Origin: Gammaproteobacteria bacterium
Lineage (GTDB): Bacteria; Pseudomonadota; Gammaproteobacteria; DSM-19610
Direction of reading: 5' to 3'
DNA: 33,756 nucleotides
Assembly (NCBI GenBank): GCA_026197075.1
Contig: JAPHQV010000044.1
Location: 1-33,756 of the forward strand
Made by a program: the position numbers and the translations under genes. Numbering within the stretch: the stretch's first letter is position 1; each line of letters opens with the position of its first letter. Positions 33,062 through 33,756 of this stretch are shown here, piece after piece. Under the pieces are notes generated by a model that saw nothing but the letters and a program-made list of their open reading frames with translations, searched no databases and was not told where the DNA came from.

Positions 33062-33756
33062 ATGGTGGCAACGGACGACAACCCGCAGGACGCCCGCCTG
33101 TGGCAGGGAAAATACTACGACAGCCTGGAAGCCTTTGAAAAAAAGGAAAAACAATGGGCTGAAGTGGAAGACCTGCTGCGCCGCACCCTGTCGCGCCTGA
33201 CCCTGGCCGCCGAGGGCTCCGATGACGCCCTCGACCGTCAGCTCAAGGAACTGCGCGACGCCATCCGTGACCGCGAGGACAGCCGCCGACTCGGCCAGCG
33301 GATCGAGGCCATGACCCGCACCCTGGTGAAACTGGACGAGGCGCGCAACCGCCAGGCCCGTGCCACCCGCGCTCCCCATCCCCTGCTGCAGCTGCTCGAA
33401 CGCCTGCCCCTGCCCAAGGGCACCGGTCGCCGCGTCAAGCAGTTGCGCAAGGAACTCGAAGGCCTGGCGGACGAGACCACGCCCGACACCCTGATCCAGG
33501 GTTTTGCCGAGCTGGTCCGTGAAGCCCTGGACCTGGCCCGTGAGGAAGCGCCGGCCACCGCAACACCCGGCAACACCCCGGCCCGGGAAGGCCTGTTGCA
33601 GCGCTTGTTCGGCAAGGGCGAACGTACCGCCGATACCAGCCCTGCCGCTGAACTCGAACGCCTGAGCGAGCAACTGCCCGGCAAGCTGCCCAAGGCCGAA
33701 GCCGACCCCGCTCACGCTGCCGCTGCCGCTGCCGCTGCCGCTGCCGCTGCCGCTGC
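33062..33756 (+). CDS. N-terminal part of a DgcP-like diguanylate cyclase (truncated by window end)
   Basis: The reading frame opens at ATG 33062 with AGAGGA four bases upstream and runs off the window after 231 complete codons. The visible part is hydrophilic and probably coiled coil: LWQGKYYDSLEAFEKKEKQW, then EDLLRRTLSRLTLAAEGSDD and LKELRDAIRDRED. I recognise this as the N-terminal region that precedes a GGDEF domain in one group of gammaproteobacterial cyclases. The neighbours dsbA and a phosphatase-fold gene match the dgcP locus (PA5487-PA5489) of Pseudomonas aeruginosa as I remember it. The GGDEF domain itself is not in the window, so enzymatic function is inference. The frame ends in a polyalanine stretch from a hexanucleotide repeat. 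Confidence 0.7.
   Translation, partial: MVATDDNPQDARLWQGKYYDSLEAFEKKEKQWAEVEDLLRRTLSRLTLAAEGSDDALDRQLKELRDAIRDREDSRRLGQRIEAMTRTLVKLDEARNRQARATRAPHPLLQLLERLPLPKGTGRRVKQLRKELEGLADETTPDTLIQGFAELVREALDLAREEAPATATPGNTPAREGLLQRLFGKGERTADTSPAAELERLSEQLPGKLPKAEADPAHAAAAAAAAAAAAA
33716..33756 (+). repeat. GCTGCC hexanucleotide tandem repeat encoding polyalanine
   Basis: Six full GCTGCC units and five further bases run to the last base of the window, in frame with the DgcP-like gene, encoding alternating GCT/GCC alanine codons. Gain or loss of whole units would change linker length without a frameshift. The window ending inside the repeat suggests that the source contig stops here because of it. Confidence 0.9.

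Overview
The window looks like chromosomal DNA of a GC-rich, flagellated, respiring gammaproteobacterium. The clues are an aa3/caa3-type cytochrome oxidase operon, a 2-oxoglutarate dehydrogenase operon, MotY, and the gene neighbourhood polA / engB / cytochrome c4 / dsbA / phosphatase-like protein / DgcP-like protein. That neighbourhood is, from memory, also seen in Pseudomonas. Cytochrome c maturation by a ResB/CcsA pair (System II) and the style of the dispersed palindromes fit a Chromatiales/Ectothiorhodospiraceae-like lineage better than Pseudomonas itself, but this placement is inference. I saw no phage, integrase, transposase, CRISPR array, tRNA or rRNA.

Layout. Bases 1-5058: cytochrome c oxidase operon on the minus strand (ctaC with a fused cytochrome c domain, ctaD, a 35-residue membrane protein, ctaG, ctaE), preceded by a 620-base AT-rich leader with two promoter-like sites. 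Bases 5059-8239: motY (minus, with a sigma-28-type promoter) divergent from uvrD (plus). Bases 8385-11258: a large membrane PAS-PAS-GGDEF-EAL protein. Bases 11502-14530: a TRAP transporter whose binding protein faces its own permease genes tail to tail. Bases 14672-15737: a DUF2782-like protein and a LOG-family protein. Bases 15888-20286: polA, a probable small RNA, engB and cytochrome c4. Bases 20443-23828: resB and ccsA. Bases 23937-29513: sucA-sucB-lpdA on the minus strand. Bases 29838-33756: dsbA, a ThDP enzyme of the acetolactate synthase family, an endonuclease/exonuclease/phosphatase-fold protein, and the start of a DgcP-like protein cut off by the window end.

How the genes work together. 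Much of the window serves aerobic energy metabolism. The suc/lpd operon feeds the TCA cycle. ResB and CcsA attach heme to c-type cytochromes, including cytochrome c4 and the cytochrome c domain of CtaC. The oxidase uses the electrons, with CtaG supplying copper. DsbA makes periplasmic disulfides. A second theme is c-di-GMP and motility: the GGDEF-EAL protein, the partial DgcP-like protein and MotY.

The least explained item is a string of hairpins with C-rich loops and a strong terminator between polA and engB. It occupies the same locus as Spot 42 in Escherichia coli and ErsA in Pseudomonas, and is the best candidate here for something undescribed. The window is also rich in paired inverted palindromes (REP-doublet or REPIN-like), two of which contain the stop codon of the neighbouring gene. 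The protein-coding genes are otherwise ordinary core genes.
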